Shown here: positions 45,310-56,799 of the stretch, piece by piece
Layout of the letters: every line of letters starts with the position of its first letter
How positions within the stretch are numbered: the stretch's first letter is position 1
Assembly: GCA_039090855.1 (NCBI GenBank)
Contig: CM077007.1
Location: 17,223,515 to 17,287,514 of the forward strand
Direction of reading: 5' to 3'
DNA length: 64,000 nt
Source: Macrothele yani
Taxonomy: Eukaryota; Arthropoda; Arachnida; Araneae; Macrothelidae
Translations under genes and position numbers: made by a program
Notes under the pieces: generated by a model
What the model was told of the DNA's origin: nothing
Databases searched by the model: none
The model's input: only the letters and a program-made list of their open reading frames with translations

Positions 45310-45475
45310 GGCTCAGTATTCTCGACACCTTCTACATTCAGTTGTTTTATTTTATTTTTTTATCTTTTCTCCTTTTACTCACACAGGTAGATACATAACC
45401 TTTTCTATGTTGTACTAGGTGTGAGTCAAAATTATATTTGTATTTTTTTGCTTAGGTATCTTCTTTATAGAATAT
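45257..45475 (-). repeat. right terminal inverted repeat, containing the ORF start
   Basis: This is the inverted copy of 41620-41838. On the minus strand it contains the candidate ATG (45396), a GTGAGT donor, a TATCAAG acceptor and the first coding bases of the reverse transcriptase. It therefore probably holds the promoter and leader as well. Confidence 0.9.
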
Positions 45476-45587
45476 GAATTCTGAATTTTCAAAACTGCTG
45501 CGTTGCGCGTTTTGATTTTCAGGTTATTTTGCAACCTTCGTTTTAAATTCTAAAGTTTTTCCTTAGTCTTCAGTTTTGCTCTTAAGT

Positions 45588-48500
45588 ATATATCATCATC
45601 ATCATCATTGTCAACCATTATCAATCCACTGCTGGACGAAGGTCTCCCCAAGTTTCCTCCACAACGGTCTGTCTTGTGCCAGTCTCCTCCATGTCACCCC
45701 TGCATACTTTCGAATTTCATCCACCCATCTCCCATGTGGTCTTCTTCTGGGTCTTTTCCTGTCCCTTGGAATCCAATCTAAAATTTCGGCTGTCCATCGA
45801 TGATCTGTCCTTCTGGCAGTATGTCCAGCCCATTGCCATTTCAGGGATTTAACTCTGATCATGATGTCTTCCACTCTTGTCATTTTTCGGATCCACGAGT
45901 TCCTCTTCTCATCTCTCCTGGTTACACCAAGCATGCACCTCTCCATGCTTCTTTGAGTTGTCTGCAGCCTTTGTATGTCTCTTTTAGTTAAGGTCCACGT
46001 CTCTGCACCATACGTAAGCACTGGAAGGATGCATTGATCAAACACTTTTCTTTTAAGACATAATGGCATATTGCTCTTGAAAATTATGCTGTTTCTTCCA
46101 AAAGCTCTCCAGGCAAGTTTTGTACGCCGATTAATTTCTTCATCAATGTGACCCTCACTTGATATCTGCTGTCCAAGATAAACGTACGTGTCTGTTATCT
46201 CCAGCTTTTCTCCATCAATCGATAAATCTTCATTTCTTGTAAAAGCATTGAACATCACTTTTGTCTTCTGAAAGTTCATTTTTAATCCCACTTCTTTACT
46301 CTTGTCAGCAAGTTCCTGGATCATACTCTGCAGCTCTGATGGGGTAGTTGCAAAAATGACTACGTCATCAGCAAAACGAAGGTGGGTTAGATAATCTCCA
46401 TTAATCTTTATCCCCTTGTTTTCCCAGCTCAGCGACTGAAAAACACCCTCCAATGTGGCATTAAAAGAGCTTCGGAGATATGTTGTCACCTTGTCTCACT
46501 CCCTTTCCAATTTTTACGTGTGTTGTATTTTCAAACAGCCTAATCTTTGCACTTGCATTTTCATAGATGTTATTAATAATATTAATGTATGCATCTTCAA
46601 TACGGCAGGTTTTCAGAGCCATTGTAACTGCTGATGGTTTCACCGAATCAAGGCTTTTTCATAATCGATAAAAGCCATGCACAATGGAAGTTCATATTCC
46701 CTCGCTCTTTCAATTAGTTCTCTCAGCACGTGGATATGATCTATTGTGCTGTAGCCACTCCTGAATCCAGCTTGTTCTCTCGGTTGAGCCGTGTCCAGTG
46801 TTACCTTCAAGCGGTGTGAAAGAACTTTAGTGAAGATTTTATAAACTACTGATAGGAGGCTGATAGGTCTGTAGTTTCCGAGATCCTCAATGTCACCTTT
46901 CTTATGTAGCAGGATCATTGTAGCGGTGTTCCAATCCTCAGGAATCTTTCCTTCATTAAGGCATCAGTGAAAATTTGGGCGAGTACTGTTTCGATTTCTC
47001 CACTTGCTTCTTGTATGATGTCTACAGTAATTCCATCTTCTCCTGGAGCTTTTCCTCGCTTCATGTTCTTGATTGCATGTGCAACTTCTGCTGGAAGGAC
47101 TGGAGGAACTCTGGTATTGGTATCTTTCATGATGTCTAGAGTGCATATATCATCCCTTTCATATAATTTGGAGTAGAAATCTTTCACTCTTGTCAAAATT
47201 TCGCCTCTATTTCTTGTTACAGAACCATCTTCTTTTCTCAGTGCCATAATCTGTTTTCTTCCCTTACTGAGATGTCCCTTTGCTATCTTTAGGCTTTGGT
47301 TGTTTTCAATTGCTTTCCTCACTAGTTCACAGTTGAATTTCCTTACGTCTTCAGTGATACTTTTTCTTACTGTCTTGCATAGCTCTATATATTCCACTTT
47401 GGAAGTCACATCTTCTTTAGTTGTCCTCATCTCTCTTCTTTTTTGCATCAACATTTTGGTTTTCCTGATAATTTGTTCACATGCAACTTGTTCTTAGACC
47501 CAGCTAATTTTGTTGCTGTTTCCATAAGAGCTTTGGTTACTTTTCTGTTAACTTCAGAGATGTCCACTTCTTCCGATGTTAGGCCTTCTAAAGCAGAGAA
47601 CCTGTTCTTCAGTTCTAACTTGAAGGTATTATGGTGTTTTTGAGGTTGGTTATGTCAATAGACTTTGTTTGTCTTATGAGCTTGCCACGTTCAAGTTTAG
47701 CGTTGAGGTGCATCTTACATCTCACCAATCTATGGTCACTACCTGTGTTGAACTTGTTTAGCACACTGCAGTCTTCTATGACAAATTTTTTGTTACACAT
47801 AATAAAATCAATTTCATTTGTCGTCCCATTTGGATGTCTCCATGTCCATTTCCTGTGTGGCTTTTTCTTGAAGAAGGAGTTCAAGATGAAAAACCCTTCT
47901 GCCTCTGCAAACTCAACGAGAGTATTTCCACGCTGGTTTCTGTTGCCGTGACCGAATTTACCTACTGAAGTTTCATTCTGTTGCCGTTGCCCTATTTTTG
48001 CATTGAAATCTCCCATAATTATTTTCAAGTGCTGCTTACCTTTATTATTTAGATGACAAATTTCCTCATAAAATTCTTCAATTTCTTCTTCAGGATGACT
48101 TGTGGTGGGTGCATAAGTTTGAATAATCTGAGCCTGGTATCTTTTCGAGAGTTGGATAACAAGTCGTGCAGCTCTGTCAGAGGAACTTTCAACTTCTACA
48201 ACTTTATCCTTCAGTTTCTTGTTTATTATAAATCCAACACCACTAGTTCTGCCAGTATCTGTCCCACGATAGTAGAAGAGATGTCCACTTTTCAGTTCCA
48301 TGAGATCTTCTCCTTTTCTCCTTACCTCACTTAGCCCCATGATGTCCCACTTGATCCTTTGTAATTCCTCTTCCAATTCAAGAAGCCTTGAATCAGAAGA
48401 TAGGGAGCGTCCATTGTACGTTGCCAAGGTCAGCATCAGATGGCAGCCTAGTCCGGTCCTCCGGGGATTCTTAGCACCCTCTGCCTTCATGTCGCACTGG

Positions 48501-48776
48501 CCGCTGCCTTGGACCAGGTACATTCGAGCTGCCGGAGACTGAGGGCCAAGATTTAAGTTGTGGAATCATTTTGGAGGGTTTGGCCATAACTCACCACGCT
48601 GGCCAAGCGGGTTGGTGAGTGTGGGATAGAATTTCCTCTAATCCCGATGGTATAGTTATACCGCTATGGGCGGTCGTCAGAGCCCCTTTAGTGGGAACAG
48701 GATGCACCACGAGAAGGCGGGGTTGACATTTGTCAAGGAGAGGCTGTGATGTTACGCATCACTTGACCTTACATCC
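45588..48776 (-). mobile_element. RTE copy 5, full length, several breaks
   Basis: The 3' tail (CAT)n lies at 45588-45608. The 5' end GACCTTACATCCC lies at 48776, the same as that of copy 4. The endonuclease frame (48523-47615) keeps [20 protein letters not shown] and GSDHRLV and breaks near 47640. Middle frames 47454-46915 and 46918-46640 carry GKAPGEDGI and [13 protein letters not shown] final frame (46489-45611) keeps the catalytic FADDVVIFA, YLGQQISSEGH and the C-terminal GRWVDEIRKYAG to the stop. Breaks are mostly one-base deletions in short runs. Confidence 0.9.
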
Positions 48777-48779
48777 CTA

Positions 48780-48780
48780 A

Positions 48781-48836
<56 letters not shown>
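48780..48836. repeat. (AT)n run
   Basis: About 26 AT units lie between the 5' end of RTE copy 5 and the duplicated flank that also occurs near 30500-30600. Confidence 0.9.
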
Positions 48837-48837
<1 letters not shown>

Positions 48838-48891
48838 GTACACATACATCAAAGATAGGCAAAGAATTCTACTATGTGTTCATGTCATTGA

Positions 48892-49279
48892 CCAACATTG
48901 CAACTGTCTCAGACTCAGCGAGGTCTCCACCCTCAACCGACATTATAGAGGAACATAAGGGGGAGGAGAGTGACAGTTCGTCCCTCTCCTGTGACTCATC
49001 TTATGTGTAGTTGTGTTCGTTTTCGTGATGTGTTTTATCATTCTCATTCCTCAGTTTTACTTAATCAGCTAGTTTCTAACCATTGTACCATTTTTTTAAT
49101 ACTGTTTGTTTCATTGTCTTTTTGGCCCTTCCATCATTCTCATGGTTCGGTTTTACTTGGTCAGCCAGATTTTGGGATTTATGCCACGTTTTTTAATACT
49201 GTTTGTTTATCTTGTGTCTGGCGCTCTTTGGCCAAACATGGCGCTTGCGCCATAAAAATCAACCAACCAACCAACCAAC
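48892..49279 (+). mobile_element. 5'-truncated non-LTR retrotransposon, 3' end with (CAAC)n tail
   Basis: An 11-bp duplication CATGTCATTGA (48881-48891 and 49280-49290) flanks 388 bases. The start still encodes the end of a protein, SDSSSLSCDSSYV followed by TAG at about 49007. A 3' untranslated region follows, ending in CATGGCGCTTGCGCCATAAA and a CAACCAACC tail. The family is not RTE and cannot be named from this piece. Confidence 0.8.
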
Positions 49280-49307
49280 CATGTCATTGAAAGTTTTGTG
49301 CATAAAT

Positions 49308-51515
49308 TTTGATTTTATTATGTGTAACAAAAAATTCGTCATAGAAGACTGCAGTGTGCTAAACAAGTTCAACACAGGTAGTGACCATAGATTGGTGAGA
49401 TGTAAGATGCACCTCAACACTAAACTCGAACGTGGCAAGCTCATAAGACAAACAAAATCTATTGACATAACCAACGTTAAAAAACACCATAATACCTTCA
49501 AGTTGGAACTGAAGAACAGATTCTCTGCTTTAGAAGACCTAACATTGGAAGAAGTGGATATTTCTGAAGTTAACAGAAAAGTAACCAAAGCTCTTATGGA
49601 AACAGTAACAAAATTAGCTGGGTCTAAGAACAAGTTGCATGTGAACAAATTATCAGGAAAAACCAAAATGTTGATGCAAAAAAGAAGAGATGAGGACAAC
49701 TAAAGAAGATGTGACTTCCAAAGTGGAATATATAGAGCTATGCAAGACGTTACGAAAAGTATCACTGAAGACGTAAGGAAATTCAACTGTGAACTAGTAA
49801 GGAAAGCAATTGAAAATAACGAAAGCCTAAAGATAGCAAAGGGACATTTCAGTAAGGGAAGAAAACAGATTATGACACTGAGAAAAGAAGATGGTTCTGT
49901 AACAAGAAATAGAGGCGAAATTTTGACAAGAGTGAAAGATTTCTACTCCAAATTATATGAAAGGGATGATACATGTACTCCAGACATCATGAAAGGTACC
50001 AGTACCAGAGTTCTTCCAGTCCTCCCAGCAGAAGTTGCACATGCAATCAAGAACATGAAGCGGGGGAAAGCTCCAGGAGAAGATCGAATTACTGTAGACA
50101 TCATACAAGAAGCAAATGGAGAAATCGATACAGTACTCGCCCAAATTTTCACTCGATGTCTTAATGAAGGGAAGATTTCTGAGGATTGGAACAACGCTAC
50201 AATGATCTTGCTACATAAAAAAGGTGACATTGAGGATCTCAGGAACTACAGACCTATCAGCCTCCTATCAGTGGTATATAAAATCTTCACTAAAGTTCTT
50301 TCACACCGCCCAAAGGTGACACTGGACATGACTCAACCGAGAGAACAAGCTGGATTCAGGAGTGGCTACAGCACAATAGATCATATCCACGTACTGAGAG
50401 AACTAATTGAAAGAGCGAGGGAATATGAACTTCCATTGTGCATGGCTTTTATCGATTATGAAAAAGCCTTTGATTCGGTGAAACCATCAGCAGTTACAAT
50501 GTCCCTGAAATCCTGTGGTATTGAAGATGCGTACATTAATATTATTAATAACATCCATGAAAATGCAAAGATTCGGCCGTTTGAAAATACAACACACATA
50601 AAAATTGGAAAAGGAGTGAGACAAGGTGACGCCATATCTCCGAAGCTGTTTAATGCCACATTGGAAAATGTCTTTCAATCACTGAACTGGGAAAACAAAG
50701 GGATAAAGATTAATGGAGATTATCTAACCCACCTTCGTTTTGCTGATGACGTAGTCATTTTTGCAACTACCCCATCAGGGCTGCAGAGTATGATCCAGGA
50801 ACTTGCTGACAAGAGTAAAGAAGTGGGATTAAAAATGAACTTTCAGAAGACAAAAGTGATGTTCAATGCTTTTACAAGAAATGAAGATTTATCGATTGAT
50901 GGAGAAAAGCTGGAGATAACAGACACGTACGTTTATCTTGGACAGCAGATATCAAGTGAGGGTCACATTGATGAAGAAATTAATCGGCGTACAAAACTTG
51001 CCTGGAGAGCTTTTGGAAGAAACAGCATAATTTTCAAGAGCAATATGCCATTACGTCTTAAAAGAAAAGTGTTTGATAAATGTATCCTTCCAGTGCTTAC
51101 GTATGGTGCAGAGACGTGGACCTTAACTAAAAGAGACATACAAAGGCTGCAGACAACTCAAAGACGAATGGAGAGGTGCATACTTGGTGTAACCAGGAGA
51201 GATAAGAAGAGGAACTCGTGGATCCGAAAAATGACAAGAGTGGAAGACATCATGATCAGAGTTAAATCCCTGAAATGGCAATGGGCTGGACATACTGCCA
51301 GAAGGACAGATCATCGATGGACAGCCGAAATCTTAGATTGGATTCCAAGGGACAGGAAAAGACCCAGAAGAAGACCACATGGGAGATGGGTGGATGAAAT
51401 TCGAAAGTATGCAGGGGTGACATGGAGGAGACTGGCACAAGACAAACCGTTGTGGAGGAAACTTGGGGAGACCTTCGTCCAGCAGTGGATTGATAATGGT
51501 TGGCAATGATGATGA
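49308..51515 (+). mobile_element. RTE copy 6, 5'-truncated, long intact RT frame
   Basis: The copy starts inside the endonuclease ([17 protein letters not shown]). A frame to 49703 (GSDHRLV retained) shifts once near 49690. A 589-codon frame (49740-51509) follows with [40 protein letters not shown], the catalytic FADDVVIFA (about residue 333), YLGQQISSEGH and QQWIDNGWQ. It has the longest unbroken reverse transcriptase of the RTE set here. The 3' end is CAATGATGATGATATATAAA. Confidence 0.9.
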
Positions 51516-51519
51516 TATA

Positions 51520-53475
51520 TAAACTTAAAGAAAAGCTGTTCTGTGAAAAGGAATTTACCTACCAAAGAGATTTTTTAAATATTTTTTAAAATAAATACCG
51601 TGTAAGGGTTGCACCAAGAGTGAATTTTCCTTCATTATGGATTAGTTTATAACACAAACTTGAGCCCTGGTTTTGGTTGTATGCATGAGACTAAGACGTA
51701 ACTGTAAACTAGGCTAGAAGAGCATAAGTCAGAGGTGCCCAATAAAACGGAACTACATGGATCTACAAGAAACACACGACATATAATGAATTTGGAATCT
51801 CTAAAAATTATCAGTCATCAACCATAACTCATAAAAAGATAACTGAAAGAACAATTAGAAAAGGAAAATGGCTCAATCATTAATGATGTCATGGCTTTGT
51901 CACTTCCAGGACAACAGATCAAAATTCCTAAATTATCAGTCATTAACCGTAAGTCATAAAAAAGATAACTGAAAGAACAACTAGAAAAAGAAAAGGAAAA
52001 TGGCTCAATCATCAATGATGATATGGCTTTGTCACTTCCAGGGCAACAGATCAAATTCTTAACAACAGCCACGCAAATTACAAATCATATCATTGACTGT
52101 AACTAAACATCACAGGCTTTTGAACCTAAAGCAAGTATAAGAATATTTCCACCTCCACAATAGGTTCACAGCAAGAAAAATGAGATGTCCTCGTGAAGCT
52201 GAATGGCAAAATAAGCTAAAAAGAAGCGTATCTGCTCTTCCTGCTTGTTAATGGAAATTGCATTCAAACATTGCTCTGTTGCTTACATTTATATCCATAT
52301 GTTAATAGCACTACAAGAGCTAAATCTTTACAGTACTCAGATTAATAACTCCTTTCCCTGTCACGCTATCAATTGTTTTGCATTCAAATTCCACAAGTGA
52401 ATGGTGCAGAAATTCTGCACTTTGTATTAGTGCTGAGTGACTATGATTATCGCCATATACTCACTTTGCTTTATCTTAACTATCACAAAATTGAACGTCA
52501 ATGAAGACCTAATGAAATGATTTCTGCTTTATAAATTTCTCCAAATTTATAAATAAGTAGTACAGTCCCTTGAACAGTTATTTTTGTAATCAATTAACCT
52601 CATTTAATTTTTGATCAATTTTGTGCCTCACAGTAAATTAATACAGAAGCAATTACGATGTTATGAAACATCTGTGTTGCCATTATGAATAACATTAATA
52701 TCATGCAGAATTTTTCTATAATGAGTAAGGATTTAAGCACTGGCTTGCTTCTACAAAAAATTTTGATGCGATTTTCGCATCAGATGCCAAAGAATGGCAA
52801 TGAATGACTTAGCATTTTTTTCTTCAGACATTAAATATCTTAAACATAATATGAATTCTGGTCTACCTAAAAGCTTGATGTAAGTTCATAGTTTAATAGA
52901 ACATCGGGTATTTAATACATGGATATTTAACCCTCTTTTGTGAGCAATTTTCTTAAAATAATATTCTAAGCTGTTTATCAAAAAAAAAAATTTCAGAAAT
53001 CAGATTTCAATGCTGAATTGATCTTAGTTTAATGTCCTAAATTTAACAATTCCTCAGATTCTGTTTTTCTCGTGTATTTTCTGCACTTTCTATGTATAAG
53101 AATATTTCAAATGCCCAAAATGTGATGCTGAAACTAAACTTGAATGCCATTTGTTAGTGAATCAGAACATTTTTTTAATAGCACTTGATGGTGCAACTAA
53201 GGAACGATTGCACTTGAAATTATCTTTCTCTGTATGCATGTGTGTTTTTCCTTTGTATTCCAAAAACATTCAATTTCTAACATAGGAAAAGTGTTCACAC
53301 TGAAATAAACTTTATCATATAATACTTTAATCAAAATACTGAAATCTGCTAAATAAGCCAAAACCTATTTTCCATTTAAAAAAAAAAACCTAAATGCTTT
53401 TCCCTGTATTAGCAGTTTTGCTTCATAATTTTAACATTTTCCATTATAGGAAAATTTATGTATATATTATGTATT
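51520..53475. other. intron 5 stretch; AT-rich with one 125-bp tandem duplication
   Basis: Copies at about 51805-51929 and 51930-52058 share AAATTATCAGTCAT.AACC, GATAACTGAAAGAACAA and TGGCTTTGTCACTTCCAGG. The rest shows no gene or recognised repeat. Confidence 0.6.
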
Positions 53476-53477
53476 TA

Positions 53478-54506
53478 CTCCCATTGATTATAAAATAGCT
53501 TTCGATTCTATGAAGCCATCATTTCATGTCTTTGAAATCCTGCAGGACTGAGGATATATATATACATTAGTATTATTAATAAGATCTATGAAATGCAAGT
53601 GTAAAGATATGATTGTTCAAGGGAACAGCACAAACTGTATAAAAAATGTAAAGGGAGTGAGACAAGGTAATACCATATCTGCCAAGCTCTTCAATGCCAG
53701 ATTGCAAAAAGTTTTTCAATTATTGAACTGGGGAGATAGGGATAAAAATTAATGTACATTATTTAAGCCACCACCATTCTGCTGATGATGCAGTCATTTT
53801 TGCAAGTACCCCCTTAGAGCTTGTCCAGGAACTTGCTTACAAGTCTAAAGAAGTGGGATTAAAAATGAACTTACAGAAAACAAAATTGATGTGCAATGCT
53901 TTTACAAGAACTGAAGATTTAGCAATTGATGGAACAAATTCAGAAGTAACTGATGCCTACATTTATCTTGGACAACAGATATCAAGCAAGGGCCGCATAG
54001 AAGAAATCAATAGGCGTATAAAACTTGATTGGAGAGCATTTGGAAGAAACAGTAAATTATTCAGTTATCGTTTTGTCTTAAAAGAAAAGCGTTTAACCAA
54101 TGCATCCTTCCAGTTCTTACTTATGGATCAGAGACATGGACCTAAAAATACGTTCAGATGTTGTGAAAAACTTGAAGAATGGAGAAATACAAGCTTAGTG
54201 TAACCAAGTAAGATAGCAAACGGAATTCATAGATGGGGAAAATGACAAAAGATAACAACATTATCAAAGTTAAAACAAAAAGTGACAGAGTGGGCTAGAA
54301 ATTGCTAGAACTGAACACCAGTGGACAAATAAAATACTAGGCTGCATTCCAAGGGACAGGATAAGACTCAGAAGACTCCATGGGAGATGGATGGATGAAA
54401 TTTGTAAGCATGCTGGAGTAACATGCAAGAGACTGGCTCAAGACACAGTTGTGGAAGGGAGTTGAAGGAGACGTTCATTCAGCAGTGGATTGATAATGGC
54501 TGTTTA
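53478..54506 (+). mobile_element. RTE copy 7, old and diverged 3' part
   Basis: Begins with a degraded IDYKIAFDSMKPS segment and continues to a frame at 53853-54203 (GLKMNLQKTKLM, YLGQQISSKGR). It ends with the QQWIDNG-like GCAGTGGATTGATAATGG near 54500. Many substitutions and indels separate it from copies 1-6. Confidence 0.8.
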
Positions 54507-54517
54507 TATATACAAGG

Positions 54518-55650
54518 TGTCCACAAAGTATCTTTACAACTTTGCATATTTATTACGGATACACTGTATGAGATAGACAAATGTGGTTGAGCACATAAGT
54601 AAGAGCAAAGATTAAAGTTTTTCCTACCTCATTACAAAAGCTCAATATGCGCACCATTTGTTGCGCGTAAAACATCTAGCCAAAATTCCAGTTCCAACCA
54701 CGTGTGCTACAGCATGTCCTCAGTAATGGTCAAAATGGCATTGTTGATCCTCGATTTCAGGTCATTGACGTCCTGCACCTTTGTGCGATGCACAATATCC
54801 ATCACATATCCCCATACAAAAGAGTCCACAGGTGTGACGTCGCGGGAACGAGGTGGTCATGCAATTGAACCATCCCGTCCAATCCACCTCCCAGGGAATG
54901 TTGTGATTAAAAGTCCCCAATGCGATGGCGCACCGTCCTGTTGGAATATTACGCTTGGTTGAAGGTTCTCCAACTGTAGCACAAAATACTCACGCAAAAC
55001 ATCCAGGTAAACATCTACTGTCACTGTTTCTCACTAAAGAAAAATGGTCCAAGGACTCGGTTATGCATCACACCACACCACACGTTCACTTTAGAACTGC
55101 CTCTCGCAAGTTCCTTAAATGCATGAGGATTTTCAGACTCCCAAATCCTGAGATTGTGTCTGTTTAACTGCCCAGAGACATGAAAAGTTGCCTAATCTGT
55201 AAAACAAACATGTGTGAGAAACTCAGGATCTTCACTCAGTCTATCCAACATCGTTACTGCGAATTCTTTTGGTAGTGGTCTATCGTTCGCCTCAAGTGCT
55301 TTTAGCGTTGCACTTTGTATGCATATAAACGTAGATGTCTATGTAGTACCCTGTGTACCGTGGACCGGGGCATTTGTAATTCTCTGGAAGCGGAACGAAT
55401 GGACTTCTTCGGGCTTCGTGAAAATGAATCACGAACACGTTCGATGTCTGCATTCGATGTTCGTGGGCAGCCACTACGATCTTGATCCAACATGAACCCA
55501 ATTTCCATGAATTTCTGGTGCCATTGGTGGATACTAGGACGAGATGTCGGGGTTTTCCCCATACTTAGTCCGGGAATGTTGTTCAGTTTGTGCATCCGAT
55601 TTTGTTTCGATGAACCAAGCGGCGAAAAATGGTCCCTCACTGACATAGCA
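54518..55650 (-). mobile_element. mariner-superfamily transposon relic with broken transposase
   Basis: The right end in minus orientation is AAGGTGTCCACAAAGTATC at about 54519. The transposase runs minus from 55646 (SIHQWHQKFMEIG, RPRTSNADIERVRDSFSRSPKK-type helix-turn-helix; key part at 55450-55560). It continues through ATFHVSGQLNR (55175-55205), where a TAG replaces the codon after the first catalytic Asp, to FQQDGAPSH near 54921-54947. This belongs to the widespread insect group with a DUF4817-like N-terminus. The 5' end has been lost where RTE copy 8 starts. Confidence 0.75.
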
Positions 55651-55656
55651 GGCGTG

Positions 55657-56224
55657 TTCTATCAAGTGAGGGTCTCATTGATGAAGAAATTAATTGACGT
55701 ATAAAACTTGGTTGGACAACTTTTGGAAGAAACAGTACACTTTTTAAGAGCAATATGTCATTATGTCTTAAAAGTGTTTAATTAATGCATCCTTCCAGTG
55801 CTTACGTACGGAGCAGAGAAGTCGTCGTTAATTAAAAACGACACACAAAGACTGCAGACAACTGAAGAAGCATGGAGAGATGCATGCTTGGTGTAACCAG
55901 GAGGGATAAGAAGAGGAACTCATGGGTAAGGAAAATGACACGAGTGGACGACATCGTGATCAGAGTAAAATCTCTGAAATGGCAATGGGCTGGACATGTT
56001 GCCAGAAGAACAGACCACCGATGGAAAATTGAAATTCTAGACTGAATTCCAAGGGACAGACAGGAAAAGACCCAGAAGAAGACCACATGGGAGATGGGTG
56101 GATGAAATTCGAAAGTATGCGGGAGTAACATGGAGGAGACTGGCACAAGGCAGACCGTTGTGGAAGAAACTTGGGGAGATCTTCGTCCAGCAGTGGATTG
56201 ATAATGGTTGACAATAATAATAAT
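55657..56224 (+). mobile_element. RTE copy 8, short 3' end
   Basis: Starts at ATCAAGTGAGGGTCTCATTG and ends GATTGATAATGGTTGACAAT with an (AAT)n tail. It covers only the C-terminal region of the protein (YLGQ box to QQWIDNG). It has deletions but is less diverged than copy 7. Confidence 0.85.
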
Positions 56225-56229
56225 GTACG

Positions 56230-56630
56230 TGTGTAGGTAATTAATTACATGTCACTGAATTTATCAAAGATAAAATTATAGTAATAAGGAAGAATATTCA
56301 TGCTTTATTTAATTGAAAAAGGTGAAAATAGTTTGTGTTTTTTCCTGAATTTCAGTATCCAAAATTTTTTGTTATAGAGAGGCATTAGGCTCAAGTTTCT
56401 GGCAGTAAAAAGGATTATTTCCATTGTTTGTGGTTGTAGAGTCAGGGGGAATAGAGACCACAAAACAGGCATAATATTTATAAAATGTTAGAATAATTAT
56501 GAGAAACGTCCTACCTTGGTTGAATTAGTTGTAAAAGAAATGTACATTTAACTGAAATATATATATTACACTGTTTCACGTGCCTAAAATATTTATCACA
56601 TAAAAATACTTATGCTGTATGGTATTTTTC
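56230..56630. other. intron 5, end: no recognised feature
   Basis: AT-rich sequence leading to the next exon's acceptor. Confidence 0.5.
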
Positions 56631-56638
56631 ACAAACAG

Positions 56639-56791
56639 GAATGCACTGTGGTTCTGACTATAGCAGTTTAGATGAGTCAACAGCAAACAAAGACTTCTGT
56701 TACAGCAATAACATATATCAAGCTGCTGAGGAGATGAAGCCATATCTTATCGTCAAGGAATCAATCTGTGATAATGATGACAAAAGCGATG
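56639..56791 (+). CDS. drpr: Draper/MEGF10-type receptor, tyrosine-motif exon
   Basis: A TTTTTCACAAACAG acceptor and a GTAATT donor bound 153 bases, phase 1 in and out. The product, GMHCGSDYSSLDES and on through DFCYSNNIYQAAEEMKP to YLIVKESICDNDDKSD, has five tyrosines in about 51 residues. YSSL and YLIV are YxxL/V motifs. The first lies 30 residues after YCNL of the preceding exon, too far for a classical ITAM (6-12 residues), and YSSL to YLIV is 24. Signalling through single YxxL motifs or through YSSL and the intervening Tyr residues is therefore an inference. The exon lies 29 kb after the NPxY exon. Confidence 0.85.
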
Positions 56792-56799
56792 GTAATTTT

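Larger units (their letters stand above)
41620..45475 (-). mobile_element. Penelope-like RT element bounded by 219-bp terminal inverted repeats
   Basis: Positions 41620-41838 and 45257-45475 are inverted copies that I found identical on reading through them. Between them is a single reverse transcriptase frame on the minus strand (43228-45309) and about 1.4 kb of AT-rich non-coding sequence at its 3' side (41839-43227). No GIY-YIG nuclease motif was found in that 3' part. The element sits between RTE copy 4 with its AT tail and a 110-bp segment before RTE copy 5. No clear target duplication is visible because the left flank is an AT run. Penelope-like elements are known to carry direct or inverted terminal copies, but a symmetric pair reaching into the start of the ORF is unusual. 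Confidence 0.8.
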
